From the NCBI GenBank assembly GCA_020152595.1, contig JAIGNY010004603.1, forward strand, positions 55,001 through 119,000: a stretch of DNA of 64,000 nucleotides, written 5' to 3'. The notes beneath the pieces are model-generated. The model was not told the origin of the DNA and searched no databases. It was given only the letters and a program-made list of their open reading frames with translations. The stretch is from Chiridota heheva. Lineage: Eukaryota; Echinodermata; Holothuroidea; Apodida; Chiridotidae. The position numbers and the translations under genes are program-made. Below are positions 11,913-26,200 of the stretch, piece after piece. Numbering within the stretch: position 1 is the first letter of the stretch; each line of letters begins with the position of its first letter.

Positions 11913-14265
11913 AACATGGCAATGAACAGGCTTTCAACAAATAATTATGGGTAAAACACTGAATACTGCAATTGAACAAATTTATAGCACCGAAAAGTGA
12001 GTCATGGTATTGAATACATCAGATATGAAATATATGAAGGTTTTAACATTGTATAACACAAGAGTTGAGGATATTGGGCAGAAGGGGGACAAATCACCCC
12101 ACCCCATGAACAATTTCAATGTTGGTCGAGTTCAGAATGAGGAGGCAGTCAAGACAACAGGAGTTAACATTTCCCGAAAAAAGTACAGATATTTCCCAAA
12201 TTTTAAGCAAACAATCCTGAAATTAAAGGAAACTCTCCCAATATTGATGGAGTTTACTAGAAAAATGCACATTATCTGATTAGCAGCAATGCTTGATAGA
12301 AACTGTATTTATCACTGCAATTTTTCCGATTTTAACCAGATTTTTTTTTTTTTTCCTATCCCCCTGAGAGCAATCCTTCCTATGCCTTTGCCATTATCCC
12401 AAGGCAAACGCTGTTGGAGAATCTATAAGTCCATGGACCATGTTCCAGCGTTTTTTTCTTCATATTTGAAATACAGCAGAAAAAGTAATCGGAGAAGGAG
12501 ATGGCATATTTCTTTAAAGCCTAAAAGCTCATATTTTCATTTCTGCTGAAACAGAACTAATCCCTCAAATTAAGTAAGATATACAACCCCTTCGGAAATA
12601 GTAGTGAATGTTAATATGATGGATTCGTATTCACAAGATCAATTTGTCATGGAATAATGTTCATTGCAAATTAGGAGTGTTAATGGTGTAGCTAGGAGGT
12701 CAACAGGGTCATACAACACCCCTTCCCCAAAAAAAAAAAAAGTAAATGGTAAAAAGATCCAGAAAATAAGAAAAAAGTCCAAACATTTTCCTCGGCGACC
12801 CTCCCAACCCCTTATTCCAAAAAGATGGCTACACCCATAGGTGTGTTCCTTTTCCTTTCAGAGTTGGCCAACAGTACATATGATACACTTTGGTTACAAT
12901 GGTTAGAAATGTTGATAATCAGTTTGCCTCCAACAAAGGGTTCAGATATTTACTCTCTACCAGTTAAAGGAAAGTAAGAGAGTAAATACTGCAATGAAGA
13001 AGTAAATAATGGTATGCTGCCAATTTGAGGGGGAAATATTAATTCATCAACTAATCTGTGCAGAGATTTACATATCATGTGCTAAAGCAACAGGAAATTC
13101 TCCTGTTTGTAATATTTTTTGGGGTTGGGGTTTTCATGCGCCCGCACCACAGCCAGTGGTGTTGGGGTCGACTAGCTCACCTTGGTGGGTGACAAAGGAA
13201 AATTAGTAGCCTGTCGATGACCCGTAGTTCACCCAAGTCAACCTTACCTCCTTGTGGTTTCCCCTGGTAACTAGTTCCATACGGTGCTAGGCTAACAAGG
13301 CTCTGGCTAAGGGAAGGAAAACCCTCAAACAAAACCTGCTGCAATGGGCTAACAACCCATTCAGCTCATTCAATTGTTACAGAAACTGCAAGTGCACTAG
13401 CTAATGCTGGTAATAAGTGATGGAATGGAGCTCGTGGACAAAAGCCAGACAAGTTGCAAATAACAGAGTCCAGTGAAGAGAGTGCACTGCAGCCTTATGG
13501 GCCAGAAGGCCTGACGAAACTAGCACGTAATATTTTCAAGGGGGAATTCTGATAACAAATGGGGAATCCCTCTATCCGTCTCACCAATGTGAACACAGGT
13601 ATGCTGAAGGAGGCGTACAAAACCCCAGCCCCTTGAAATACAGCCTATTCCCCATGTAGGGTTGCCCCTACCTTTCCAAAGTTTTACATTCAAATGTAAA
13701 AGTACAATTGCAGTATTAAAGGTCTCATAATGTTGTCAAAACACAAGGAAGTATTCAAAATATTTAACCACATTAGGGAACAAAGTAAAATTTTATTTCC
13801 AAATACCAACTGTGCTGTTTGTCTACTACTTTCAAATTTCTCAGCAATTTGTTAGGATGTACAAAACTGTATTCAATATAAATTTAAATGTTTTTTTAAT
13901 AGCTTATGTTTAGTAATTTGTCTATCCAGTATACAGTACATGGAATATCACCATCTAAAGAAAATGTTATAATTTACATACAAACATCTTATAAATAAAT
14001 GTAACAAAATAAAATCTTTCAACTTTAAATACGGTCTGCAACATTTTTCAACTGCTTTCTATTTACAATAAAGGTATAAACAGTTAAAATATGTAAATTG
14101 TCAAGGTTTTGGTAAATTACTCTGAAAATTTTAAATAAGTTTAACAATAATTTAACAGCTGGCTAACCAGGCATCTATTTACACTGTAATGTATCAGAAT
14201 AAAAGGCAAATTTGGTTGAGTCTCTGATAAAATATTAATTTGTCTCCACAACTTCAGATCTAGAG
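11913..14265. other. No gene seen; one structured repeat-like patch
   Basis: Mostly AT-rich DNA. The patch at 13110-13530, more GC-rich (GCCAGTGGTGTTGGGGTCGA; CCAGAAGGCCTGACGAAACT), looks like a fragment of an interspersed element, but I cannot name it. Confidence 0.4.
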
Positions 14266-14267
14266 TA

Positions 14268-14545
14268 GAGTAAAGAAGGCTCAGATATTTTGGCCACTTG
14301 AAGCGAATGAGACAAACTTGTAACCCAATACTAACACTTCAAAGGCCAGATACAAGGCACCAGACCTAGAGGTAGACCATCAAAAAGATGGACAAACTGT
14401 ATCAAGGAGGACATGCAATCTCGTGGCATCAACTCCTTACTGACAGCAGAAAGGCTGACCCAAGACAGGAAAAATTGGAGGAAACTAGTTATGGATAAGC
14501 CAACACGCAGAGTTGACACTAATCATACAATTTTCCAGTTCTGAA
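14268..14545 (+). mobile_element. RTE-type LINE 3' relic
   Basis: A first frame reads RYFGHLKRMRQT. After a frameshift, a second reads GTRPRGRPSKRWTNCIKEDM and RLTQDRKNWRKLV, ending in TGA at 14543-14545. GRP-KRW---IKEDM and AQDR-KWR are hallmarks of the extreme C-terminus of RTE-clade and related endonuclease/reverse transcriptase proteins. Only this tail remains. Confidence 0.85.
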
Positions 14546-14815
14546 TAAAGGTGTCAAAAACATTCTCACGTAAAATCGTGACAGAAATAATATTCATGTA
14601 GTAAATACATCGGTACACGATTCCCTCTTTCCCAATTACATGGGGGATGTTTTTAGAGAACATATTTCCCAGTTCTGCATAAACTGGTGTCAAAATATTT
14701 CCTACGTAAAATCGTGACAGAAATAATATTCACGTAGTACATACATCTTTCTACGCTTCCCTTTCTCAATTACATGGGGATGTTTTTAGAGAACATATCT
14801 ACCACATGTACTGCT
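14535..14815. repeat. Two tandem copies of a 140-150-bp repeat
   Basis: ACGTAAAATCGTGACAGAAA recurs at about 14567 and 14703, each followed by similar sequence ending GGATGTTTTTAGAGAACATA. A diverged single copy lies at 44140-44310. Lies beyond the HORMAD stop codon. Confidence 0.8.
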
Positions 14816-15534
14816 GCTTACTCAAGGAATCTTTAACAAAAATTATAAGTTCCCCCTCCCCTCCCCAACTCCCTGCCTTCCGCGGTTTCTTCTGGAACCG
14901 TTGATTTTTTCCAGGTTTGCCAACACATGGAACATGAAGGAACCAGAGTGTAAGGCATGAAATCAAACTAATGAAAGGAACCAGAGTGTAAGGCATGAAA
15001 TCAAACTTATGAAAGATCTGAAACAATTGTATAATACAACATGAAAAATCTCAATTTGTATGATATGAAAACATGAAACAATTATCTTTATAATACAAAA
15101 ACACTATTTCAAAAACTCCTGGTAGAATATATTATTTTTAGTTCAAAGTAATTACAACTATGTAAATTATAATAAAATATAAATATTGCAAATTGAATAT
15201 AAAATTATCAAAAGTTCAGACAACACTGAAAAATTGAAGAATATTTTTGATGATGTACACATTGCTACAAATTAAATACCAAAACTTTGTGTTATTTCTT
15301 AACCCCTGCAGCATGTTTATAATGATGTACAAGGTTGGAATAAGGCATTTTTCTAAAACTGCTTTTTGTTAATTCATTACTCTGAAATAGGTCCTGCAAA
15401 AGTTGGGCAGGTCTGAAACACAATTTAAAGTTAAAAATACCAAAAAATTGCATTAACTAAAACCAAAGCAAAGTACCAACACTGATCCCTGTGGTAGGGG
15501 GTCCAACACTGATCCCTGTGGTAGGGTGGTCCCC

Positions 15535-15639
15535 TCAGACCATTACTGGTTTGTTAACCATGCTGGCCTTCCTTCGCTTCCGGCATCTTGTCCCAATACT
15601 CTGATCGATGTCCTGGCTGTTTGATATCTCAAACTCATT
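15535..15639 (-). CDS. HORMAD exon 16 (C-terminus and stop)
   Basis: 34 codons and TGA. ISNSQDIDQSIGTRCRKRRK then ASMVNKPVMV aligns with SSSQESVPKRRKFSEPKEHI at the extreme C-terminus of human HORMAD1, the region that carries the self-binding closure motif in that protein. The acceptor is CCAATTTCAG. The 3' UTR follows to the left; I see no nearby AATAAA. A 25-26-bp segment (CACTGATCCCTGTGGTAGGG) is tandemly doubled just after the stop. Confidence 0.88.
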   Translation of the reverse strand, partial: NEFEISNSQDIDQSIGTRCRKRRKASMVNKPVMV

Positions 15640-18600
15640 CTGAAATTGGAAAAGGACAGAATAGAATGAGAATATGTACAACTAATGTACACAAAATGTA
15701 GTTGGAAAAGATGAGGCCATCCCTAAACAAGAACTGTCGGAAGGACAGTATGCTCAACTATTCAAAGCTAGTGTAGCCGATGGGCTGTTGATGGATGTAT
15801 ATGCCGGTAATGGGCTAGTAGAGGAAGTTAATTCAAATTACATGAGCTTTTGAAGGATGCACTTACTTTTCCCCTTTCTTTAGATTTGCACACTTTACTG
15901 CAAGCCTCAAAATATCTTTGAGTTGTATCAGACATTTTGGGTGAGGTTACTAAAAAACTTTAACCAAAACTTTAACCTGACAAATATTTTCATTGTTATG
16001 CAAATAAGCTAATTAGTATGCACACACAACCCTCCAATCATGCTCATTTGATTAGTTCCCATGTCCTCTACCTCTATGCCAAGTCACACTAATGTACACC
16101 ATTCATAACTTAAGTTATAAAAACTTTTAATCAAAACTTTACCTGATGCCGACGCCAGGGGTAGTAGAATACTTTGACTATTTGAAGGATAGTCGAGCTA
16201 AAAATTGATCGTTTGGTGTAACCCTAGCTACCCGTCAAACTTGCTACATACTCAAAATACATATTTTTTCACATTGTATCTGACATGATAGAACTTTAGT
16301 GTATTGAAGGTATGAAAAAGCACAAATTTGACCCTAAACAAATATTGTTGCCTATGTATACTGACCCCTTTTTCAGATCAAAACAAGATGAGTTACTCCA
16401 AACAAAGAATTACATCTGACCTGACCCCTTTCCACAAAAAAACACAGATATCGCAAACAATACAATTCTTCTCAACGTTTATGACATACTTTCCAACCTC
16501 AGGCCTCCCAGTGACTCTTTTTTAAAATAAAGGTTTTTTTAAAGGTTGGAAAAGTTGAAATAAAGGTTTTTAAAGATTTTGGATTTAAATAAAAAAGTTT
16601 GTAAAGCTTAACTCATGGAATAAATTTTCATACAATAAGCATATTCTGGAGCAAAAGGCAGTTGGTGGCGACAAAAGTCCATTACTTACTAAAGATAAAT
16701 TTTTTGTTTTGGTCCTGCTACTTTTTAAATGTGTGTTGAGAACAGATATGCTATTAAATGGATGTGTATACTTACCAATGAAGCTAAAACCCTGGCATTC
16801 GAATCATTTACCTTACTTAATTTTGAAAATAAAGGTTTTTAAAGGTTTTAAAGGTTATTTTGAAAGGAATAAAGGTTCAATTTGTCAATAAAGGTTTTTA
16901 AAGGTTTTAAAGGTTTTTTAAGGTTTAAAGGTTTACCGGGAGCCCTGCAACCTTTGTTTTACATGCCATTCCATCCTACATCCCTCCCGACAGGATATCA
17001 TACATGTAATCCAGATGCCTGATGAATTACATAAACAGAAAAACATTTAACTCTTAATCTGATACTCCCCATAAAAACATGCTCAACTTGTTTTCACTTA
17101 TAAACTAGACAGGGCTGATGTATCTACCAAATCAGAATAAAAATTCATTACAGACTAATTTTGGAGCTTCTCGTAAGTTTTTCACTTTTAGGCATATGCC
17201 AGGGAAAGCACAAGTAAGTCATAATAACTTGTCTTCAAAGTGTACCCGATGAATTTGCCAGGATGGAGAGTGGATAAACACCGGGTTAACACCCTGCTCT
17301 TTTTGAGAAGTGTTCAGAGAACCAGGCAGGGGGTGAAACTCCTACCATCGGGACCGACGGCTTTAATATCGCGATAAACCAATATTTCTCATTTTTTTCT
17401 CTCCACGATAATCGATACATTATACAGCCATATCCTGACAGCACTGAAAAAATAGTAAGAATCAAACTGAATAGTAATAAGAATGATTGAAGTTCATATA
17501 GCTTTCTACTATCCATTTTGTTACAGACACAGGACAGTTGTCCATGTTATCTTCCAGCAAAGACACAATCAATTTCAAAAGAAAAACACAAATTGTCTTG
17601 TATCTACAAGTATGGCATTACACTGTACACTAAAATAGATAGATGTACATGGTCCAGGATCTGCAAGTATGACATTTCTGTACACTGCTGGGTCAACTTT
17701 CAACCCACATGTAAAATCTTTGTTTGTTTGTTTGATGAGGGCTTCACGGCACCATGACAGCGAGGGTCAAATTGTGCCTGAGAGGTTAAATTATTCCAGA
17801 GGTTGGAAGAACAGAAAATAGGAGAAGTCTGAGAGAAGTACGGGGACTAATAGTTGGAAGATGGGATCGAAAGAGGAAGTGCAGGGGTGCAAAAAATGGG
17901 CAAAGGTAGGTGGGGGGTGACAGAATATGGTTGTAGAGGGAGGTAAGATGAAAGAAGGAGATAAATCTATCCAGAGGTTTTTTTTGGAAGAGCTCAGCTA
18001 TGGAGTTGTGAGGGGTGAAGAAGCACTGAGAAGGTTGTACAGTCAAGGAGGACGTAGTGGACTGTGAGGGACAATGTCAATTGCTGCATAGGGGTGGGGG
18101 GGCAGTAAGGAGGTGGGATTGAGTGAGGTGGGTGTGACTTATTCTAAGGCGGGTAATGTGGACATTGTCGATAGGGAAGATATTGTGGATGGTGGGTTTG
18201 GTCAGATGTTGTGGAGTTTGTTATCAATTTGTGAGTCCCACAAACTTAAGACTTAATGACACCAAAACTGAATTTTGGATTATTTCGTCCAAGAAACAAA
18301 CGCATTCCATTTAGTCCACTGATTTGAAGATCGGTGGGTCTCTGATTGTTCCTTTATCATCCGTTAAAAATTAAGGCATCATGTTTGAGCCTTGTATGAA
18401 TATGAATTCCCAGATCTCTACAATATGTCGCACTGTTGATTTTTATTTGCGTAATATTTCTAGAATATTTCTAGAATCTAGAAATTGATCAAAATACTTG
18501 TGTTCATGCAGTGCAATCTCTCGTCCTTTCTCGGCTGGTTTATGGCAACTCTCTGCTTGGTGGCATACATGTAAAAACCTTCAACGCTTGCAAGGACTCC

Positions 18601-21600
18601 AAAATCGTGCAGTGCGCACAATTTTTTGTCTTGATAGACGTGCAAGCGCTTCCCCCCTCTTGCGTGTTCATCATTGGTTGCCCATCCAGCAGAGAATCAA
18701 TTTCAAGATCTTACTGCATGTGTACAACTGCATTAAAAAATGCGCCTTCATATCTTTAAGATTTGCTAAATATTTACGAGCCTGGATGCATTGGTCTAAG
18801 ATTCAACAAGGATGTCACTCGCCTTGTGGTGACAAGAACTAATCGCATCAGTGACTGCGCTTTTTTTGTCCTGGGTCCACGTTTGTGGAATAATATACCT
18901 ACTGCAATCCGCCAGGCTCCAACTGTTTGTACTGTTAAGAAGGCCCTTAGGACTCATCTTTTTCCTACTGAATAAGTTTTATGCCGTCTATAATATTCAT
19001 TTTCTTGTTTTATCATCTTGTTTTGGGATTTTTACCAATTCTTTTACTTTTTAATATTGTATATTAAAAGTTTGTCTATGTATTATCAATTGTATTGTAA
19101 AGCGCCTTGATCCATGGGAGATGCGCTATATAAATAAGTGCAATAATAATAATAATAATAATAATGAGGTTTGCCAGCAGTCACGAACAAGGGAAGCGAT
19201 AAGCGGTTTGATGTCGAAGATGCGCTATATAAATAAGTGCAATAATAATAATAATAATAATGAGGTTTGCCAGCAGTCACGAACAAGGGAAGCGATAAGT
19301 GGTTTGATGTCAGAGATGCGCTATATAAATAAGTGCAATAATAATAATGAGGTTTGCCAGCAGTTACACGAGCAAGGGAAGCGATAAGTGGTTTGACGTC
19401 AGAGATGCGCTATATAAATAAGTGCAATAATTATAATAATGAGGTTTGCCAGCAGTCACGAACAAGGGAAGCGATAAGCAGCTTGATGTCAGAGATGCGC
19501 TATATAAATAAGTGCAATAATAATAATAATAATGAGGTTTGCCAGCAGTCACGAACAAGGGAAGCGATAAGCGGTTTGATGTCAGAGATGCGCTATATAA
19601 ATAAGTGCAATAATAATAATAATAATAAATCTACCTACTGTGGTGTAGCGGTTATCATACCTGTCTACAGACCACGAGGCCCCAGGTTCAATCCTGGGGT
19701 GGGTAGACACGCCAGTGCACCACAACTGGTTATCAAAGGCCGTAAACATTGACTTGGTTGCGATGTTATGTCTGTCCGTACGTCGTACCTGTGTTCTCGT
19801 CCGGGTCGTATTAAGCGTTTCGTGATAGCATTTGTACTATCATAACCGAATACGCAGGCGACGACCCCGTCATTGTAATTGTGTGTTCAACTCTCAACTC
19901 TCAATAATAATAATGAGGTTTGCCAGCAGTCACGAACAAGGGAAGCGATAAGCGGTTTGATGTCGAAGATGCGCTATATAAATAAGTGCAATAATAATAA
20001 TAATAATGAGGTTTGCCAGCAGTCACACGAACAAGGAAAGCGATAAGCAGCTTGATGTCAGAGATGCGCTATATAAATAAGTGCAATAATAATAATAATG
20101 AGGTTTGCCAGCAGTCACAAACAAGGGAAGCGATAAGCGGTTTGATGTCAGAGATGCAATATTCCTACACGGAATACAATAACAATATAGTTTTTACACC
20201 TATGTGTTTATTGAATAGTCCTCTATCATATCAACAAAACGACAAAAATATAAATGACACGAAAATTCAGAGGAATATTCCTTTAAATTTGACTTTCAAA
20301 GCTTATTTTGCACTGGAAGCTGAGGAAATGGATGAGCAAGTATAAGCTTGCAGAGTTTTGCTACATTGCTTACAGAGGTGAATGCATCATTTAGAACTCA
20401 ACTCAAATTGTTTAAAATTTCAACCAATTGCTGCACGATTCATTGGCCCTTATTTCACAGTATTCACTTGGTCTGTGCCACGTCACATCCGGGAGATGAC
20501 GTCATTTGCTGGAGCGAAAACAAACCTTTGAGCGCAATACACGTGGGAAAGTCTGTATGCGTATACTGTGTGCGGGCGTATGGCATGTAAACAAACACAG
20601 CTGATCGCTTTGTTTTCACTCCAATGCGGGGTAAATTTGCATGGTTGCTATACGGTCTGATGACCTCAGGTCACATTTCCGACCAAGTGAATATATTAAA
20701 TAAAACCCCCAGCATTACTAACAATTGATCTGGCCCACTTGGTTAAGGCCATGGACTTCAGATTTTTTTTTGACCAACAGTTAGTTAGTTGCAGGTTGGA
20801 CTCCCGCCAGACCAATTTTTCTCAAATTTTGCATTTTCTTTTTTCGCTCATTGGTATTTTCGTCTGGTGACTGCTATTCTATTACTATATTACTTATCTT
20901 TCACTTTAAGTTTTTTTTCTTTCTAATAAATATATTGAAAAAACAAGTTACCTGTTGATCTTTATAACGTTATGCACTACGATTGAATGTATGCAAGCTG
21001 TGTACAGACAGGGATATAGTGCATTCCAGATCCGGAAGTGAAGTCAAAGCTCTGAATCCCCAATTTAACAGAGACCAACAATGTACGAACTGAGACAAGC
21101 TTCCCTTAAATATAAGTTGGTTTCAGATTGATCAGACTTGTCAGGATATTGAGAAGAACAATCAATTTAGTGCAAGAAATCATATACAAATAACAATCAA
21201 GTAAATCATGTAACAGCACTTACATCATCCACTGTGACTGCTCGTTTCCTTGGGTTTTTCTCCCGGCCCTTTGCTGATTTCACGGGTAGACGCTTCTACA
21301 GAGAAATAGCAAAATGGTGGAACCTATCAGTATCAAACAACTTATCATCTGAAAACAAACAATCATGACTAAATTCCTCTCTATAGGAGAATTGGTCAAA
21401 ATTGCCTGGAGCATCCAAACTGTCAATTTCACACTACAGTGCACAAGCCACCAGCTTGCTAGACCAGTATGCAACCCAATCCCCTGCTCATCATCCTCAC
21501 TCATTGGGTGCATGGGTGCACTTTCAGCATGCAAGAAATCCTCTGTTCATTGTCCTCACTTCTGCTTGGGTGCACTTTCAATATGTGGCCACACAACACT

Positions 21601-23132
21601 GTAACTGTGTATGGTCTTCATCACTGGAAGTTCCATACAGGTCTTAATGATAACAGAGAGGTTCTTTGTTATTAGTGTAAACAAGCTGGTGATACTGGAA
21701 GTTGGGTTGGGGTATCATAATACTGGACTTTTTATATGAAAAGTCTGGTGTCAGGTACAGAAAGCTGTATAGATAAACTTTTCGGCAAGATGGCGCATAC
21801 TCTGAAAAGTTACTACAAGACTAGATCATTTGTTCAATGATGAACCATATGGGACAGATGAATCATTTCAATTTTTTTTAAGATGCTTGACTTTTGTTTT
21901 TTTCCTCAAAATAATACAAACAAGATGACAAGGAAGAACCAACCTCCTCAGACTCTCTTGAGATCCCTCTTTTCTCATCCAAGATGTTGGAGTCCGTCTG
22001 ATTGTCATGGGAACGGCTCACTTGAAGCTCTGACGCCTTCTTTGTCAGTTGCTCCACCTAGGACAGAAAATAATCACAAACGTATAAGAAAGCTATATTC
22101 ATTCAATAAAGTCCGTCTTATATGAAAGAGGACTCTAAAAGACACAAAATGGTGAAGAAACGATTTAGATGACACTAAAGAAAATTAGTATTCACAAAAT
22201 CATGTTCCAAACTACTTGCATTGAAACACTTCACCAGTATGGACTGATAAAAATTATCAATATCCAAAATTTCGGATACTGACAGGATTTAACTGCTTGC
22301 TCTAATTTGTATTTTTCTTGTCCTGGCTGCCTAGGCAGGCGACAGGGTGACTATTCCAGTCCTGGCATTTCAGCAGGGTTCGATAAACCAATCCGAAGGC
22401 CTATTGTCCACCACTCATGAAGCAGTATCTTTCCTTAGGAGAAATGGTCCGTCAATCATTCACAGTTAATGCACATTATTCCCTCAGGCATTATGATACA
22501 TAGCTATTTTGATCACCAGTTTGAAAACCAACTTTTCCCACTAAGACACCTAACAAGAATGAGTGATTTTAATCATAAAAGTGCCTTGATTATTCAGCTC
22601 TGGCTTTGTGTAATCTTATACACACAAATAGCCTTGGGCTACTTGGCTGTGGTTTGCATGGGAATTGAAGATAAACAATCATTGTTTGGAGTAGAAACAC
22701 AATACACTGAACAGGAAGTTCGGTTGGTAAATGTCATACCTGAGATTTCAGAATTAACTCAGGTGTCTGGTGGCGGGTAAGCTTAAAGAGAAACTTTTCG
22801 GCATGGTGGTGTTGAACTCTACGCTTATTGTTATCCAGAAGAAAAACAAAAATCAGCTTGCTCTGAGAATTGTATGTATGTATGTTTAATACAAACTGTG
22901 CCAATAATTAGATGGTCTAATGGCCAGACCAAGCAGGCCTTATGGTTGGTCGTATATCTTTTGTTTTTCTCTCGGGCAGCCAGACAAGTGATTTGTTGAT
23001 CCCTACCCCTCAATCTTTCAAGAACTAGCAATTGCACCTAGAGACATGAGCTAAAAACTCACAACCCCTAAAAAAAAATATATATATTTATATATGATAG
23101 TAATAATAATAACAATAATAATAGTAATAATA

Positions 23133-23169
<37 letters not shown>

Positions 23170-23190
23170 TAATAATAATAATAAAAATAA

Positions 23191-23221
<31 letters not shown>

Positions 23222-26200
23222 AATAATACTACTAATAATTCTAACAATAATAATAATAATAATATTAATAATGATAATTACAAAAATAAAAAAATCCTAT
23301 TTATTAAATTTGCATATTCAAGAAACTATACAAACAACCATCATCATCATTTAAATGAAAATAACACAACCATCATCATCATTTAAATGAAAATAACAGA
23401 GGTCAAAGTTGAAGAACCATACCTCATTTGATTGACTGGCATCCATCTCTTTAGCTTTCTTTTCATTTCTCTCCTGAGTTGTAGTCTGAAAATATTTTGG
23501 TAATCCTTCAGACATGAGCTTCTTGATGTTCACCGGTTTTCCGAGCCTTGACACAAAATGATTGAACAGATTATGTACCTAACAACTGACATAACCACAA
23601 ACTAATATCTTAGTCAAAGAATATTAATGGCCAATAGACGTGAAAAAGCAACATTAGGTCAATTGAGCAAATCCAACATAACCATCATTGTAGCACAAAA
23701 TTTCATCAATTGCACTTAAACATGAAATGACATTTACATTTCATTACATGTAATTTAATTACATGCTATCCTGTCCCACATGTCATACCACCCTGTCCCC
23801 AAACCATCTCACATGCAACCCTGTCCCACTAGCACCCTGTCCCACATGCCGCCCCGTCCCACATGCCGCCCCGTCCCACATGCCGCCCCGTCCCACATGC
23901 CGCCCCGTCCCACATGCCGCCCCGTCCCACATGCCGCCCGTCCCACATGCCGCCCGTCCCACATGCCGCCCGTCCCACATGCCGCCCGCCCCACATGCCG
24001 CCTGTCCCACATGCCGCCCCGTCCCATGCCGCCCGCCCCCACCTGTCCCACATGCCACATGCCGCCCGCCCCACAGGCCGCCCGTCCCACATGCCGCCCG
24101 CATGCCGCCCGTCCCACATGCCGCCCCGCCCCCAGGCCGCCCCGTCCCACAGGCCGCCCCCCCACAGGCCGCCCGTCCCACAGGCCGCCCCGTCCACAGG
24201 CCGCCCGTCCCACAGGCCGCCCGTCCCCAGGCCGCCCCGTCCCACAGGCCGCCCCCCCACAGGCCGCCCCGTCCACAGGCCGCCCGTCCTGAGCCGCCCC
24301 ACATTCCCACCCACAGGCCGCCCGTCCACAGGCCGCCCGTCCACAGGCCGCCCCGTCCCAGGCCGCCCCTGTCCCACATGCCACCCTGTCCCACATTTCA
24401 TCCCACCCTGTCCCACATTTCATCCCATACTGTCCCCATGCAGTCCCACCAACCAAATTCCTACATCTGCCAATCATTCTAATTATCTTCCACCCAACAT
24501 TCTTTCCTCTAAATCCCATCCCCTCACTTCTATCAACTCAACATTCCCCATTCACGTACCATCCTTCATCTGCCATCCTTTTTTCATCTACCATCCAACA
24601 TTCACCTACTGTACCTCATCCATTCGCCTACTACCCCATTTTGCAATCCACTCATCTACCAAATTTACCCTTAAGTGCCAACTCATTCCAACCTTCACTA
24701 TATCCCTCACTCACTCCATTGCACCACAACCCCCCTGCCCCTCCTTAACCTAAATCTGACACTCCCAATAAAAACATGTCAACTTTTTCCCATATAAACC
24801 AAATAGAACTAATCTATCTATCAAATTAAAATGAAAATTCAATGCAGATTAACTTGGAGATTATCATAAGTCTATTATGTTTCCACTCTATTCAAGCGAA
24901 GACTTAATGATTTTTTGCTATTCATTTCCAAGACTTGATTATAAATTATTCTAAGCTGTCAGCTCTATTGTTCTACTTTTTTTTCATGCCAGAATAAATC
25001 CTTTAATTGTTACTCAAGTCTGCAACGCATTTGTTCTAAGCTCTTTCAAAGCAAGTCTCCTTTATATAAATATCTTTTCATAAAAATAGTTGGAATTCCT
25101 TTCCTTAGGCAGAAATCTTTTGCTCCCAGTAGCTAAACAATGCATGAGGTCGGACGGACAATAGATGTGGACGAACGGATGGACAAACTGTAAAGATGCA
25201 ATACCCCTTTCGGGGATAAATATAAACCGATCTGCTCAGATTTTATTTAAATTTTGTGACATTGACATGTGAAAACCAATGACCTTTATTATGTTAACTT
25301 ATTGTTTTTTAATCCATCACTAAAATTAATTGAATGGGAGAGGTTGAACACGACAAAACGGTTTTGATCTCCAATATTTTCCCAATCAATATTTAGCAGG
25401 AAAATACAGTCTGGTGATTTTCAGTGACTGGAATTGAAAGAATTACATTTCGAGCTGACCTCCCTTTCATACATCACAAATTTTACTTACATCAAAATTT
25501 GACTAGCCATATCCATAACTCAAAAACTTCTGCTTTTGATATAGTGTGCAGACTATTCTCTATAGAAATTAAAGGAGATATAAAGTCTGACATAATCCTT
25601 ATTTCATATTATAGAATTAAAATAACAAATTTCTCTGACCAATTTCATACCCTTTAAGCAATCTAACACATTTTGTATAATTATTAAAAACTTTAATTCT
25701 ACTACAAAATAGTACTATGGGAGCTGCCATTTTGATTTCAAAACATGCAGATTATGATGTCATCAGCCCAGCAGGATGTTGGAATGCTTTGTATTTCTTT
25801 ATAATCTACCTCAAGATTTCTAGCTAATGAGAAATTGTTTTTCTTATGTAAGGGTCAAGGAATTTTTGTGTATACATAAAATTAACAAAACATTATTAAA
25901 ACCTTGTGTCACATCAATCTGGAATAAAAACTTTAATCACATTTATAAAGAAATACATCAAATTCCATATGGCCCTATTAGGAAAATTATGTCATCATGC
26001 ACAATATTTCAATACAGAATTGAACAGAATGGCAGCCTCCATGTGTCAACTTCAAACATGAATAACTTGAGATAGAAATAAGATTTTTGACTTGATGTTT
26101 TTGGTAGTTGGTTAGGATTTGTATCCTCTATCATATGAAGTAATGATTGTATCAGACCTTATGTCTCCTTTAAAACACATCTAACATGTAATACAGAAAA

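Noticed and set aside
19641..19700. tRNA gene
   Set aside because: A and B boxes are present, but acceptor and anticodon stems do not pair, and the body recurs at 40.7 kb, so it is a SINE.
23763..24753. 296-codon Pro/His/Ala-rich frame and its minus-strand counterparts
   Set aside because: They result from the C-rich 17-mer minisatellite. Composition follows the repeat and no non-repeat domain exists.
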